64,000 nt of DNA from Priestia megaterium (GTDB taxonomy: Bacteria > Bacillota > Bacilli > Bacillales > Bacillaceae_H): the NCBI RefSeq assembly GCF_009497655.1, contig NZ_CP023317.1, forward strand, positions 2,633,501 through 2,697,500, given 5' to 3'. This document shows positions 35,191 to 43,867 of this stretch, one piece after another. The notes beneath the pieces were generated by a model that did not search any database, had not been told where the DNA came from, and worked only from the letters and a program-made list of their open reading frames with translations. The position numbers and the translations under genes were made by a program. The stretch's first letter is position 1, and every line of letters begins with the position of its first letter.

Positions 35191-36021
35191 TTATATCTTC
35201 TTCGCCATATTCACATAATCAATCGTTTCTTGCTTACTAACAGCTGCGTGCTTCAGCTTTGGGTCATAATAGAGCTCCACTTTTATATTATTGATTTCAC
35301 AGTCGTCTGGCATGTCCTGCAAATCCGTTAAAAACGGCAGCAAGTGATTGTTCATATCGTATTCAAACGCCCCGTTTTGCAAGTAATACACCTTTGGCAC
35401 ATAGTTAATATGGCGAAAAAACTTCACTACGTTAATTCGCTCACCGTATGAGGCGATCACTTCATCTTCTGTCAAGTTCGGATAAGATAAATTAAACACT
35501 TGCCGAACCGGCGTTTTCAGCCACTTGGTCAAGCAAGTCTGCGGATTATTGACAAGCGCTTTTGCTCCTTTTACGTACCCCGCTAAAAACATTGACATAA
35601 AGCCGCCGCCCGAAGATCCGTAAAATAGCACATTAGACGAACTCACCTGTACTTTTTTCATGAACTTTTCAATTAAAACCGCAATGTCTTTTAAATAAAA
35701 ACGGTCGCTTGTCCCTTGCCCCCACGCAAGCGACACCTTTCCTAAATAAAGCGTAGGATCGTTATAATAAATAATTGAATCTTGGAATTCATTCATCCAC
35801 GAATGGCGCTGAAAATATGGAGGACCTGCCGGCATTTCTTGACTTGCTCCTCCTCCTGAACCAAACACAAGCAAATGAGAAGACTCTTTTTTTAATCTCA
35901 CCAAAAACTCAAACAGCACTCCGTTCCACTCGACTCCTACTAAAATGGGCTTATCAAACGGCAGCTGAAGTTCATCCAGCTTTTCATACGTACTATTTAT
36001 CTTTTCATATTGATCAAGCAA
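35191..36021 (-). CDS. Alpha/beta-hydrolase-like protein (Asp2/glycosyltransferase-accessory type)
   Basis: 276 residues from a TTG at 36019-36021; no ATG is available near it and an in-frame stop lies only a few codons upstream. AAGGAAAG sits rather far (about 15 bases) upstream, so the exact start is unsure. The core has HLLVFGSGGGASQEMPAG, a nucleophile elbow NVLFYGSSGGGFMSMFLAGY (Gly-x-Ser-x-Gly-Gly) and a late His in KLKHAAVSKQ, consistent with an alpha/beta hydrolase. Similar serine elbows occur in accessory Sec protein Asp2 and in capsule-linked acyl hydrolases. The role is unknown. Confidence 0.7.
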   Translation of the reverse strand: MLDQYEKINSTYEKLDELQLPFDKPILVGVEWNGVLFEFLVRLKKESSHLLVFGSGGGASQEMPAGPPYFQRHSWMNEFQDSIIYYNDPTLYLGKVSLAWGQGTSDRFYLKDIAVLIEKFMKKVQVSSSNVLFYGSSGGGFMSMFLAGYVKGAKALVNNPQTCLTKWLKTPVRQVFNLSYPNLTEDEVIASYGERINVVKFFRHINYVPKVYYLQNGAFEYDMNNHLLPFLTDLQDMPDDCEINNIKVELYYDPKLKHAAVSKQETIDYVNMAKKI

Positions 36022-36186
36022 CAGCTCTGCAACTCACTTTCCTTAAAATGATCCGTCTTATGCGTCTGACATTGATCATGGCTCTGTAAAAAAAGAACCT
36101 GTTACAGTGTATGAAAATCAGTGGACAAATGTTTGTACACGTTATCAAAAATAGGCCTTACCTACATATCCTCCTAGGCTTCTGTC

Positions 36187-36213
36187 ACGAAATAAAACTC
36201 TCTACATACGATA
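36187..36213 (+). promoter_or_regulatory. Sigma-K-type promoter of the cupin gene
   Basis: AC (36187-36188), 16 bases, CATACGATA (36205-36213), which fits the AC-N16-CATAnnnTA pattern exactly. It lies 40 bases before the TTG start and suggests late mother-cell expression during sporulation. Confidence 0.6.
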
Positions 36214-36252
36214 CAGCATCATAAAAAATTCAAGGATAGGAGCTGGAGACCC

Positions 36253-36918
36253 TTGTCAACGCCCTATATGGATTACAATAATCCAAACGTACAATACTTT
36301 TCTGATGTGAACAAAAACAGACTTAATACGCGAAACGATCAAAATTACATTAACCGATTGGGCCGGGATGTGCTCAACACATTAGGAAATGTATCATTAC
36401 TTGATATTTACTTAAGCAAAAGCCGTGTAGTCGAACCGCACTATCACCAAAATGCCGCTGAGCTTGTCTACTGCATTTCAGGCTCAGCCGTCGTTTCATT
36501 AATCAATCCGTTTAACAACGAAGTCACAAATATTCCGATTACTCCCGGTCAAGTAGCCAATATCCCTCAAGGCTGGTGGCACTGGGAAATTGCGTCTGAA
36601 GACAATACGCATTTACTTGCCATTTTTGACGCCCCTTACCCGGAATACATTTTTGGATCTGATATTTTAAATAAAACGCCTATTGAAGTGCTTGCTCACA
36701 CGTACTGCTTAGATCCGGAGCAGCTAAAGAAAACGCTGGCTCCGCTAAAAAATCAAACCATCGTGATTGGACCAACGGACGAATGCGGAGAAAAAGAACA
36801 CTATAAAAAGAAAAAACAAGTAGGCCCTGTACACCACCAGCAGCCTACTTATACGTATCCTCCGCCTCAAAATCCTTATTACTCTCCTCAAAATCCCTAT
36901 CACTATCGATATTGGTAG
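36253..36918 (+). CDS. Single-domain cupin with Pro/Tyr-rich tail, probable spore-associated protein
   Basis: 221 residues from a TTG at 36253, with AGGAGCTGGAGACCC upstream. Cupin core at about 45-140: VVEPHYHQNAAELVYCISG supplies His-x-His and Glu metal ligands, PGQVANIPQGWWHWEIAS the second motif with the last His, as in one half of oxalate decarboxylase. After a Lys-rich stretch (EKEHYKKKKQ) the tail is HHQQPTYTYPPPQNPYYSPQ and more, like spore-coat assembly tails. With the sigma-K-type promoter just upstream this points to a coat protein, perhaps enzymatic. Not an OxdC ortholog: only one cupin unit. Confidence 0.8.
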   Translation: MSTPYMDYNNPNVQYFSDVNKNRLNTRNDQNYINRLGRDVLNTLGNVSLLDIYLSKSRVVEPHYHQNAAELVYCISGSAVVSLINPFNNEVTNIPITPGQVANIPQGWWHWEIASEDNTHLLAIFDAPYPEYIFGSDILNKTPIEVLAHTYCLDPEQLKKTLAPLKNQTIVIGPTDECGEKEHYKKKKQVGPVHHQQPTYTYPPPQNPYYSPQNPYHYRYW

Positions 36919-36922
36919 AGAC

Positions 36923-36957
36923 AAAAAAACCCCGCTGCCAGTGCAACGGGGTTTTTT
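36923..36957 (+). terminator. Terminator of the cupin gene
   Basis: AAAAAACCCCG and CGGGGTTTTTT pair around GCTGCCAGTGCAA, giving T-runs on either strand. Confidence 0.85.
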
Positions 36958-36975
36958 AACGAATACATAACGTTA

Positions 36976-37203
36976 TTAATCTGTATATGTACTGTGAAAA
37001 GCGGCTTCAATATATGCAACTTGGAAATGATAATGTCCAATTAAATATTTCACAATATCCACTTGATCGATTTTGCCAGGCTTATCGACCATCGCTTCTT
37101 TCACCATTTTTTCAAATGTACCTTGATCAAATTGTTCTTCATGAATAACAATTGTCTCAGAGTACGTTTCATTTTGTCCTTCTGAAATGCGGTAATAATA
37201 CAA
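36976..37203 (-). CDS. Hypothetical 75-78-residue protein
   Basis: Begins LYYYRISEGQNETYSETI after an initiator. I favour the TTG at 37201-37203, because GAGGTG lies 6 bases upstream; a GTG at 37212 would give three more residues (MKK) but has no ribosome site. The product is acidic, soluble, with helices FEKMVKEAMVDKPGKI and VDIVKYLIGHYHFQVAYIEA. No family recognised. It is on the same strand as, and 64 bases after, the membrane protein gene at 37268-37852. Confidence 0.65.
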   Translation of the reverse strand: MYYYRISEGQNETYSETIVIHEEQFDQGTFEKMVKEAMVDKPGKIDQVDIVKYLIGHYHFQVAYIEAAFHSTYTD

Positions 37204-37267
37204 TTTTTTCACCTCAATTTATCTTAAATACATGTATACCCCTAACTAATAACATTCAAACATTTTT

Positions 37268-37852
37268 TCAACGTTCTTTTTCCGCTTTACGATAGGCTGC
37301 GGCTTTTGCTTTTACAAGCAGCCTTGTAAACCAATACGCTACTAACGTTATCCCTATATCAATCAGAAAAATATAGAACAAGCTCATTCCTTTTCCTGAA
37401 TCAATAAATTTAAAATGGTGTTCAAGGGGCGCCAGTCCAAATGAAAAAACAGCGCTCAGCAGAATCGTATACAGATAAAAATTCTTTTGGTGATTCGTAC
37501 AATATTGATAAAGCAGCAGAAAGCCTACCGGCAAAATAGAAGCGGTAATATTCGTTGCGTTTGGAAGCAGCGGCGTTAAAAAAAACGTGTGCGTTAAATG
37601 ACCGCTTCTCCCAAGTGCAATATCAATATATGCCCAGAGCATGTGCACTGTGTAACCGAAGAAAAACACCTCAAAGATCCTCGTCCGATCTACGGTAAAA
37701 TACAACAACACAAGAGGAAGAACGAGCGAAGCAACCACCACCCAAAACTGCCAGTTTCCGAAATCTGAGTACTGATGCCAATACGACGATAATAACTCCT
37801 GGAGCTTATCGCTTTGTTCATGTATGTTTCCCCAGTATTGTTTATAACTCAC
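37268..37852 (-). CDS. CBO0543-like integral membrane protein
   Basis: 194 residues from a GTG at 37850-37852 (GGAGGGTGCTTCA before it). Five hydrophobic segments: FWVVVASLVLPLVLLYFTV, VFFFGYTVHMLWAYIDIAL, ITASILPVGFLLLYQYC, LYTILLSAVFSFGLAPLEHH and LFYIFLIDIGITLVAYW, then a basic tail KAKAAAYRKAEKER. The pattern with PLLPN before helix 3 and FGLAPLEHH is what I recall for the CBO0543 family of Bacillus and Clostridium membrane proteins. Its function is unknown; some genes of this type are developmentally expressed. Confidence 0.7.
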   Translation of the reverse strand: MSYKQYWGNIHEQSDKLQELLSSYWHQYSDFGNWQFWVVVASLVLPLVLLYFTVDRTRIFEVFFFGYTVHMLWAYIDIALGRSGHLTHTFFLTPLLPNATNITASILPVGFLLLYQYCTNHQKNFYLYTILLSAVFSFGLAPLEHHFKFIDSGKGMSLFYIFLIDIGITLVAYWFTRLLVKAKAAAYRKAEKER

Positions 37853-37936
37853 TGAAGCACCCTCCTATATAGAATCTCTGCTTATGTATGTACGAATAAG
37901 CTCCATTTTATACAGAGAAACATGAAAAGCGGCCAT

Positions 37937-38644
37937 TTATTGCTTGTGATTACCCAAATTGGTCACCGGGAGTTCACGTTCAATTACTTCTTCCTCTTTT
38001 CGATCAACAGCGTACGCTTTTGCTGTTGCCCTTGAGCTAACTGACGTGGATAGCTTCTCATCTTTAAAATGCAGCGCGACTCCGTCATCTACAGCGTAGC
38101 CTTCTTTCATTTCCCCGCTTGCCATTAACTCATGATACGAAGGTCTTCGATTGCTTTCTCCGTCGTAGTGAGGACAGTTGCTTCCCGTTAAAAATCCTAA
38201 ACAGTCGATTTTAGACAGTTTATTGTTCATTGAATCGGTGACGCCTTCTTCAAACCAGCAAATCGAACCTGCGCTTATTCCCGCTAAGATCACTCCTTTT
38301 TCATAAGCCTCTTTTAAAATCGTATCCAGTTCCCATTCTTTCCATAAAGAAAGCATATTCCTTGTATTAACGCCGCCTACATACAAAATATCGTGCTGCA
38401 GCACATATGCTTTTAAATCTATAAAGTTTGGTGAAAACAGCGATAAATGAGACGGTGTACATACCAACTTCTCAAACGCTTCATAAAACCTTTCTATATA
38501 ATTATCGGCATCTCCGCTGGCTGTAGGGATAAAACAGATTTTCGGCACATCTATATGAGCTTGTGAAAGTATGTATTGATCCAGAAGCAAGTTATCCGGC
38601 TCCATCGAAAAACCTCCGCCGCCCATGGCTATAATTTGTCTCAT
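37937..38644 (-). CDS. ygaJ: Peptidase S51 (YgaJ-like)
   Basis: 235 residues from the ATG at 38642-38644 (AAGGAAGAATTGAA upstream; an earlier in-frame TTG would add six residues but lacks a site). MRQIIAMGGGGFSMEPDNLL and ICFIPTASGDADNYIERFYE are near-identical to B. subtilis YgaJ as recalled. VILAGISAGSICWFEEGVTD carries the nucleophile Ser, with DYDGESNRRPSYHELMA-like sequence supplying the His region. Peptidase E relatives cleave N-terminal aspartyl dipeptides or cyanophycin-type peptides; the actual substrate here is unknown. It starts divergently from 38751-39254. Confidence 0.88.
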   Translation of the reverse strand: MRQIIAMGGGGFSMEPDNLLLDQYILSQAHIDVPKICFIPTASGDADNYIERFYEAFEKLVCTPSHLSLFSPNFIDLKAYVLQHDILYVGGVNTRNMLSLWKEWELDTILKEAYEKGVILAGISAGSICWFEEGVTDSMNNKLSKIDCLGFLTGSNCPHYDGESNRRPSYHELMASGEMKEGYAVDDGVALHFKDEKLSTSVSSRATAKAYAVDRKEEEVIERELPVTNLGNHKQ

Positions 38645-38750
38645 TTCAATTCTTCCTTTCAAAAAAGTGATATAGAAAATGTAAATTCATACTATTTCAA
38701 ACAAGAAGTTTTCCGTATAATGGAAGAGTAAAAAAGGTGGTGCAAAGCTT

Positions 38751-39254
38751 TTGAAAATAGTACGAACACTTTTACTAATACTAGGTATTTTTATTATCTT
38801 GTTTTGTATCTTTGGCTATATCGATTATAACGGTCAAAAAATGGATTTAGGAGCCAAACAAGAAAAAAACATCCCATCTTCCATAAGCATTGACGGGAGA
38901 ACTATTACGCTATCTGCTGTAAGCGAAAAGTACGATAAAACGCAGTTTGGCTTTTTTGTTATTCAAAACAATTCGACGCATACCTTAACGATTCCTTATG
39001 AAAATACGGCGGATCACTTAAAAGACGGAAAGTGGTACGAAGTTGTGCTAAACGGATTGGAGTTTCCTGATAAAACTGTCACGCTGAAGCCAGGGAAATC
39101 ACTCAAATTAGATATCGCAACTCCTAACTACAAAGTAGGAAAATATCGTTTTGTTCAACACTTTAAAGATGAAAACGGAAAAGAGTATGTACTAGCGGCT
39201 CCTTTTGAAATCGTTTGGCCGAGTCTTAAAAATGTTCTCGGACAGTTTGATTAA
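38751..39254 (+). CDS. Membrane-anchored Ig-like-domain protein
   Basis: 167 residues from a TTG at 38751 with AAAGGTGG upstream. One N-terminal membrane segment (IVRTLLLILGIFIILFCIFG) anchors the protein, and the rest (about 40-165) is all-beta: ISIDGRTITLSAVSEKYD, FGFFVIQNNSTHTLTIPY, GKWYEVVLNGLEFPDKTVTL and KPGKSLKLDIATPNYKVGKY, ending PFEIVWPS. This is the layout of a bacterial immunoglobulin-like (Big_14-type) fold. Probably extracytoplasmic. The role is unknown. Confidence 0.72.
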   Translation: MKIVRTLLLILGIFIILFCIFGYIDYNGQKMDLGAKQEKNIPSSISIDGRTITLSAVSEKYDKTQFGFFVIQNNSTHTLTIPYENTADHLKDGKWYEVVLNGLEFPDKTVTLKPGKSLKLDIATPNYKVGKYRFVQHFKDENGKEYVLAAPFEIVWPSLKNVLGQFD

Positions 39255-39256
39255 AG

Positions 39257-39297
39257 GTAAAAAAGCACTTACCTGCTATGAGGTAAGTGCTTTTTAT
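39257..39297. terminator. Two-way terminator between the Ig-like gene and ileS
   Basis: AAAAGCACTTACCT (about 39260-39273) pairs with AGGTAAGTGCTTTT (39281-39294), leaving a 7-base loop and T-runs on both strands between converging genes. Confidence 0.9.
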
Positions 39298-42200
39298 CAG
39301 CTCTGATTTAAAACGCTAAGCGTAACTTGCTTTGTTCCGACTTTTACCGTCTCTCCGTTTTCGGTAGCTTCTGTCACATGAAGACTGTGTAGCAAAAGAT
39401 TTTCTTGAAGCAGCGTTTCAAACTTCTCGACAGCTTTCTGCACTTCTTCGTCTCCGCTAAGCTCCAAATCGATACGTAAATTCACGGGTAAATCCAGCTT
39501 TTTACGATAGTCTTGAACCGCTCGAATTACTTCACGAGCGACTCCTTCCTGCACAAGTTCTTCGGTTAACGCCGTATCCAACACCGCAGTATACATGCCG
39601 TTTGAAGCAACCGCAAAACCTTCTTTTGGCACTTTTTCAACAAGTACGTCTGCCGTTTCAAGCGTTAGGTTTTCTCCTGAAGCAAGCGTAACACTTAGCT
39701 TGCCTTGTTCAACAAACTCTTTTCCTTTCTCTTCTGAAAGGTTTTTCAGCGCTTGGTTGACCTCATTAACTTGTTTCCCGAACTTTGGTCCAGCCTGTTT
39801 AAAATCAAGTTTTAATACGTATGAAACAAGTTTGTCGTCGTCTTGCTCCACGTTAAAGTTCTTTACATTAAGCTCATCTTTGATGACATCACGATATGCT
39901 TTCCACTCTACATCTTCTTCCGTTACCACAAGCGAAAGACTTTGCAGAGGCTGCTTTACTTTTAACGAATGCGTATTTCGGATGCTTCGGCCTAGTTCCA
40001 CCACTTGAAGCACCGCTGCCATTTCTTTTTCCAGCTTTTCATTCACTTTGGTTTGATCACACACAGGATAGTCTGCCAAATGAACGCTTTTTCCTGTCAG
40101 ATTTTCATGAATATCATCCGCAACAAACGGCGTAAACGGCGCTAACAGCTGACTAAGCGTGACTAACACTTTATGAAGCGTATCGTAAGCCGCTGCTTTT
40201 TCGCCGTCCATCCCTTCTGACCAAAAACGATCGCGAGAACGTCGTACATACCAGTTGCTTAGCTCTTCAATGAATGCTGCGATTTCACGAGCGGCATTTG
40301 TAAATCCGTAATCTTCAAGATGTGCTGTTGCTCGCTTAACCGTACTATGCAAACGCGAAAGAATCCATTCATCCAATTTTGTTTTTTTCAATTCATACGT
40401 TTGCTCAGGGTCATAGCCGTCAAGCTTGGCGTACAGAACGTAAAAGCCGTACACGTTCACAAGCGTATCAATAACTTTTGATTTCGCTTCTTGCACGACC
40501 CGCTCTGAAAACTTCTTCGGATTCCAAGGTGCACTGTCTGCTAAAAGCGCCCATCTAAGCGCATCCGCACCAAATGTATGAATAAGATCAACAGGGTCTA
40601 GCGCATTTCCTTTACTTTTAGACATCTTTTGACCGTTTTCATCTAACACGTGGCCAAGAGACAAAACGCGCTTATAAGGCGCTTTTCCAGTAAACAGCGT
40701 TGAAACTGCCATCAAGCTGTAAAACCAGCCGCGCGTTTGATCAATTCCTTCTGCGATAACGTCTGCCGGGAACTGCTTTTGAAACAGTTCGCTGTTTTCA
40801 AACGGATAGTGATACTGCGCAAACGGCATCGATCCGCTGTCAAACCAAACGTCAATCACTTCCGGCGTTCGCTTCATTTCTCCGCTGCAGACCGGACACG
40901 TCAGCCGCACGTCATCTACATAAGGCTTATGAAGTTCAATGCTGTCATCAACGGAATGAGACGCATGATTTTGAAGCTCTTTGATACTTTTCGGAGCTAC
41001 TTGATGCGCACATTCCCCGCATTCCCATACGTTCAGCGGCGTTCCCCAGTAGCGCTTTCTGCTGATGTTCCAGTCCACCATATTTTCTAAAAAGTTGCCA
41101 AAGCGACCGTGCTTGATATGATTCGGGTACCACGTCACGCTTTCATTGTTTTTCAAAAACTGTTCCTTCAACGCCGTCGTTTGGATAAACCAGCTTTCAT
41201 TTGCGTAATAAAGAAGCGGCGAGTCGCATCGCCAGCAAAACGGATAGCTGTGCTCATGCTTTTCTTTATGATACAGCACGCCTTCATTTGCTAAATGACG
41301 AACGATATCAACGTCGCAGTCTTTCACGAAACGTCCTTGAAAAGGCGGCACTTCAGACGTGTACTGTCCTTTTTCATCCACTACGTTCACAAACGAAAAG
41401 CCGTTTTCTTTTACGACTCTGTAATCATCTTCACCATATGCAGGTGCTAAATGAACAACACCCGTTCCGCTTTGATCCGTTACGTAATCAGCCGTTACGA
41501 CTTCATGCCCTTTTTCCACTTTCACAAAATCAAACGGCGGCTCATATGACATCCCTTTTAACTCATTTCCTTTATGATGAGATAAAACCGTATACTCTCC
41601 TTTTAACACTTTGTCTGCAAGTGCTTCTGCCACTATATACACGCTGTCGCCTTGCTCAGCGCGAACGTAGTTCATCTCTTCATGCACCGCAAGCGCCACG
41701 TTTGACGGAAGCGTCCAAGGCGTTGTCGTCCACCCTAAAAAATACTCATTATCGCGGTTTTTCACTTTAAATTTCACCGTTACCGTTAAATCTTTTACAT
41801 CTTTATACCCTTGCGCTACTTCATGCGAACTTAGCGACGTTTGACAGCTCGGGCAGTAAGGTGATACGCGGTGGCCTTTATAAAGAAGTCCTTTGTGATG
41901 AATCGTGCCAAGCACGTTCCATACGCTTTCAATGTAGGAATTCTCTAAGGTGATGTAAGGGTCTTCCATATCAACCCAATAGCCAAGCTGCTCCGTGAAC
42001 GTGCGCCATTGTTTTTCATACACAAACACACTTTCCTTACACTTGTTGATAAAAGCTTCTACGCCGTATTTTTCAATGTCATGCTTCCCCGATATCCCGA
42101 GCTGCTTTTCGACACCGAGCTCTACCGGCAGTCCGTGCGTATCCCAGCCTGCTTTTCGGATCACTTGATGCCCTGTCATCGTTTTATAACGAGCCACCAC

Positions 42201-42395
42201 GTCTTTAATCGTCCGGCCTAGCGCATGCCCCACGTGAGGCAAACCGTTGGCTGTTGGAGGCCCTTCATAAAATACAAACGAAGGATGCCCTTCTCGATTT
42301 TGAACCGACTGCTGAAACACATTTCCTTTTTGCCACTGCTGCTGGATACGCTGTTCGCGCTCTTGCGAAGACTCCCTTACATTCACTTCTTTCAT
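39297..42395 (-). CDS. ileS: Isoleucyl-tRNA synthetase, IleS2 (eukaryote/archaeal-like) type
   Basis: 1032 residues, longer than the roughly 920-residue IleS1 of B. subtilis. Class I signatures: HVGH at 54-57 ([11 protein letters not shown]) and KMSKS at about 590-594. The editing domain sits between ([29 protein letters not shown]). Zinc-knuckle pairs: CPSCQTS, CWRCDSP, CGECAHQ and CPVCSG. The sequence [18 protein letters not shown] and the C-terminal domain ordering are of the IleS2 class, whose members are typically mupirocin-tolerant. It charges tRNA-Ile. Expression is controlled by the T-box just upstream. No second ileS is visible here. Confidence 0.93.
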   Translation of the reverse strand: MKEVNVRESSQEREQRIQQQWQKGNVFQQSVQNREGHPSFVFYEGPPTANGLPHVGHALGRTIKDVVARYKTMTGHQVIRKAGWDTHGLPVELGVEKQLGISGKHDIEKYGVEAFINKCKESVFVYEKQWRTFTEQLGYWVDMEDPYITLENSYIESVWNVLGTIHHKGLLYKGHRVSPYCPSCQTSLSSHEVAQGYKDVKDLTVTVKFKVKNRDNEYFLGWTTTPWTLPSNVALAVHEEMNYVRAEQGDSVYIVAEALADKVLKGEYTVLSHHKGNELKGMSYEPPFDFVKVEKGHEVVTADYVTDQSGTGVVHLAPAYGEDDYRVVKENGFSFVNVVDEKGQYTSEVPPFQGRFVKDCDVDIVRHLANEGVLYHKEKHEHSYPFCWRCDSPLLYYANESWFIQTTALKEQFLKNNESVTWYPNHIKHGRFGNFLENMVDWNISRKRYWGTPLNVWECGECAHQVAPKSIKELQNHASHSVDDSIELHKPYVDDVRLTCPVCSGEMKRTPEVIDVWFDSGSMPFAQYHYPFENSELFQKQFPADVIAEGIDQTRGWFYSLMAVSTLFTGKAPYKRVLSLGHVLDENGQKMSKSKGNALDPVDLIHTFGADALRWALLADSAPWNPKKFSERVVQEAKSKVIDTLVNVYGFYVLYAKLDGYDPEQTYELKKTKLDEWILSRLHSTVKRATAHLEDYGFTNAAREIAAFIEELSNWYVRRSRDRFWSEGMDGEKAAAYDTLHKVLVTLSQLLAPFTPFVADDIHENLTGKSVHLADYPVCDQTKVNEKLEKEMAAVLQVVELGRSIRNTHSLKVKQPLQSLSLVVTEEDVEWKAYRDVIKDELNVKNFNVEQDDDKLVSYVLKLDFKQAGPKFGKQVNEVNQALKNLSEEKGKEFVEQGKLSVTLASGENLTLETADVLVEKVPKEGFAVASNGMYTAVLDTALTEELVQEGVAREVIRAVQDYRKKLDLPVNLRIDLELSGDEEVQKAVEKFETLLQENLLLHSLHVTEATENGETVKVGTKQVTLSVLNQS

Positions 42396-42403
42396 GTGAT
42401 ACC

Positions 42404-42700
42404 ACTCCTTTTAAAGTTAAAAGCACACAAAGAAACCCGTCCCTATGACTAGGGACGGGTTTTAACCGCGGTACCACCCTGGCTTCTATTGATCCGTTCA
42501 TCAATAGCACTCAGCAACGTACAATCATACGCGTTCTTTTTAACGGTAGACTACCGTTCAAACTTACTTATCGTTCAGTTTGACTTCTCAGAGAGGATAT
42601 TCCCCTGCAGCTTGAACACTGGCTTTCAGCTATCACCAGCTCTCTGTGGAACAAACTTGCAGCGTACTGATTCTCTTCAACGAATTTGTGTGCTTTTATT
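42404..42700 (-). promoter_or_regulatory. T-box riboswitch (isoleucine) upstream of ileS
   Basis: The minus strand carries the T-box core AGGGTGGTACCGCG (42480-42467), followed by the terminator AAACCCGTCCCTA/TAGGGACGGGTTT (42462-42433) and a short T-run. Upstream, Stem I contains GGGGAATATCCTCTC, in which ATC (42598-42596) sits where a specifier codon is expected, matching isoleucine. Stem I appears to begin around 42690 (GAAGAGAATCAGTACG). Uncharged tRNA-Ile would block the terminator and switch ileS on. Confidence 0.92.
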
Positions 42701-42778
42701 AGTAGTTATTTTATGCGCTTTGGAAGGGAATGTCAATGTTTTAAAATCCTTATTGAAATCCAAAGGTTTAGATCTAAG

Positions 42779-43765
42779 TTATTTTGTTTCTGCACTTAAC
42801 ATTTGATCGATTTTATTACGCGCTGTTATCCCGTTCTTATCTTTCCATTCAGAAGTTCCACTGCTTCTTCGCTGTGTCACAAACACTGCCGCAGCTGAGA
42901 TAGAAGAAAAAATTTGATCTTGTACCAGCATGTATCTACCATCTTTTATTTCTAGTACACCGTTTTCTAGAAAAGTATTAATATGGTCTTGCTGCCTTTT
43001 AAGTTTAGCTCCTTCTAGCTGTTGTTCGCTCGCAAGCAAAGCTCCTTTATAGACAAGAAATCCATCGCTAACATATTTCCCGGTCGCATACGCATCTCGG
43101 CGCTTACAATATAGAACGTCCTCTACTATTACTGATTTTATATCTTTTGACAAATGTGTCTCAACTTGAACAACCTCTTCTATCGCTTGCTCTGCTTCAA
43201 TCTTTGGTATGTCACCAGACTGTACAGCTTCGCTTTCATATTCTATTCCATTTGAAGCATCCGCAAAAATGGAAAAGCCTAACCCACCAAGTAAAACTTT
43301 AATAACATTAAAAATATCTGTCAGGTCGTCTCGTCTAAATTCACGCACAAACGGTTTTGTGGGAACGGTTTGATTAATATCATATGTACCAGAGCGCATG
43401 GCTGCTAGATAAGAAATATGTTCTAAGTATTTTACATCAACTTTATCTAATTGATCTTGAGAAGCATTAGAGACAATTAACACGGCCACATCCCAAAAAC
43501 TTTTACCTGTTGATGGACTAGCATGCTGTCTTAAACGTTCATATCCCACTTCTGCCTCTCCAATATATGCCTCTTTATCTTCTCCAAATAAAAAATAAAT
43601 GCCGGGCTTTTCTACTTCGCTTTCACCCTTTAAATCTTTCAAACTATTTCTGGGAATGAATACAGCCTGTATCGTTGTATTCGGCACCTCAAATACTTTA
43701 ATCCCATTTGGATCTTCATCGTAAAACCAAGTCTGTATTCGTTTCGCACCGCTTTTTCGTAGCAT
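42779..43765 (-). CDS. GIY-YIG nuclease-domain protein with C-terminal DUF4357-like region
   Basis: 328 residues. GIY-YIG domain at about 50-130: EKPGIYFLFGEDKEAYIGEA has the paired GIY and YIG motifs, and ERLRQHASP carries the Arg. The middle region (about 175-210) is acidic and low-complexity. The C-terminal part has KGALLASEQQLEGAK and RRSSGTSEWKDKNGITARNK, typical of DUF4357, which often follows GIY-YIG or restriction domains. The gene is next to a probable modification-dependent restriction endonuclease gene (102 bases apart, same strand), so the two may form a defence unit. Start ATG 43763-43765. Confidence 0.78.
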   Translation of the reverse strand: MLRKSGAKRIQTWFYDEDPNGIKVFEVPNTTIQAVFIPRNSLKDLKGESEVEKPGIYFLFGEDKEAYIGEAEVGYERLRQHASPSTGKSFWDVAVLIVSNASQDQLDKVDVKYLEHISYLAAMRSGTYDINQTVPTKPFVREFRRDDLTDIFNVIKVLLGGLGFSIFADASNGIEYESEAVQSGDIPKIEAEQAIEEVVQVETHLSKDIKSVIVEDVLYCKRRDAYATGKYVSDGFLVYKGALLASEQQLEGAKLKRQQDHINTFLENGVLEIKDGRYMLVQDQIFSSISAAAVFVTQRRSSGTSEWKDKNGITARNKIDQMLSAETK

Positions 43766-43867
43766 CTTTCTTCCTCCGTCTATATCTTCTTGAACGTATT
43801 TTAACTGACATTACAATATGTAAATCACTTCCTAATTATAGACGCAGCAATCTATCATTCACAAAAA

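Noticed and set aside
41201-41770. 189-codon plus-strand frame inside ileS
   Set aside because: Shadow of a clear synthetase gene. No ribosome site and His/Arg/Leu-rich antisense composition.
42489-42806. 105-codon plus-strand frame across the ileS leader
   Set aside because: Entirely within the antisense of the T-box; no ribosome site.
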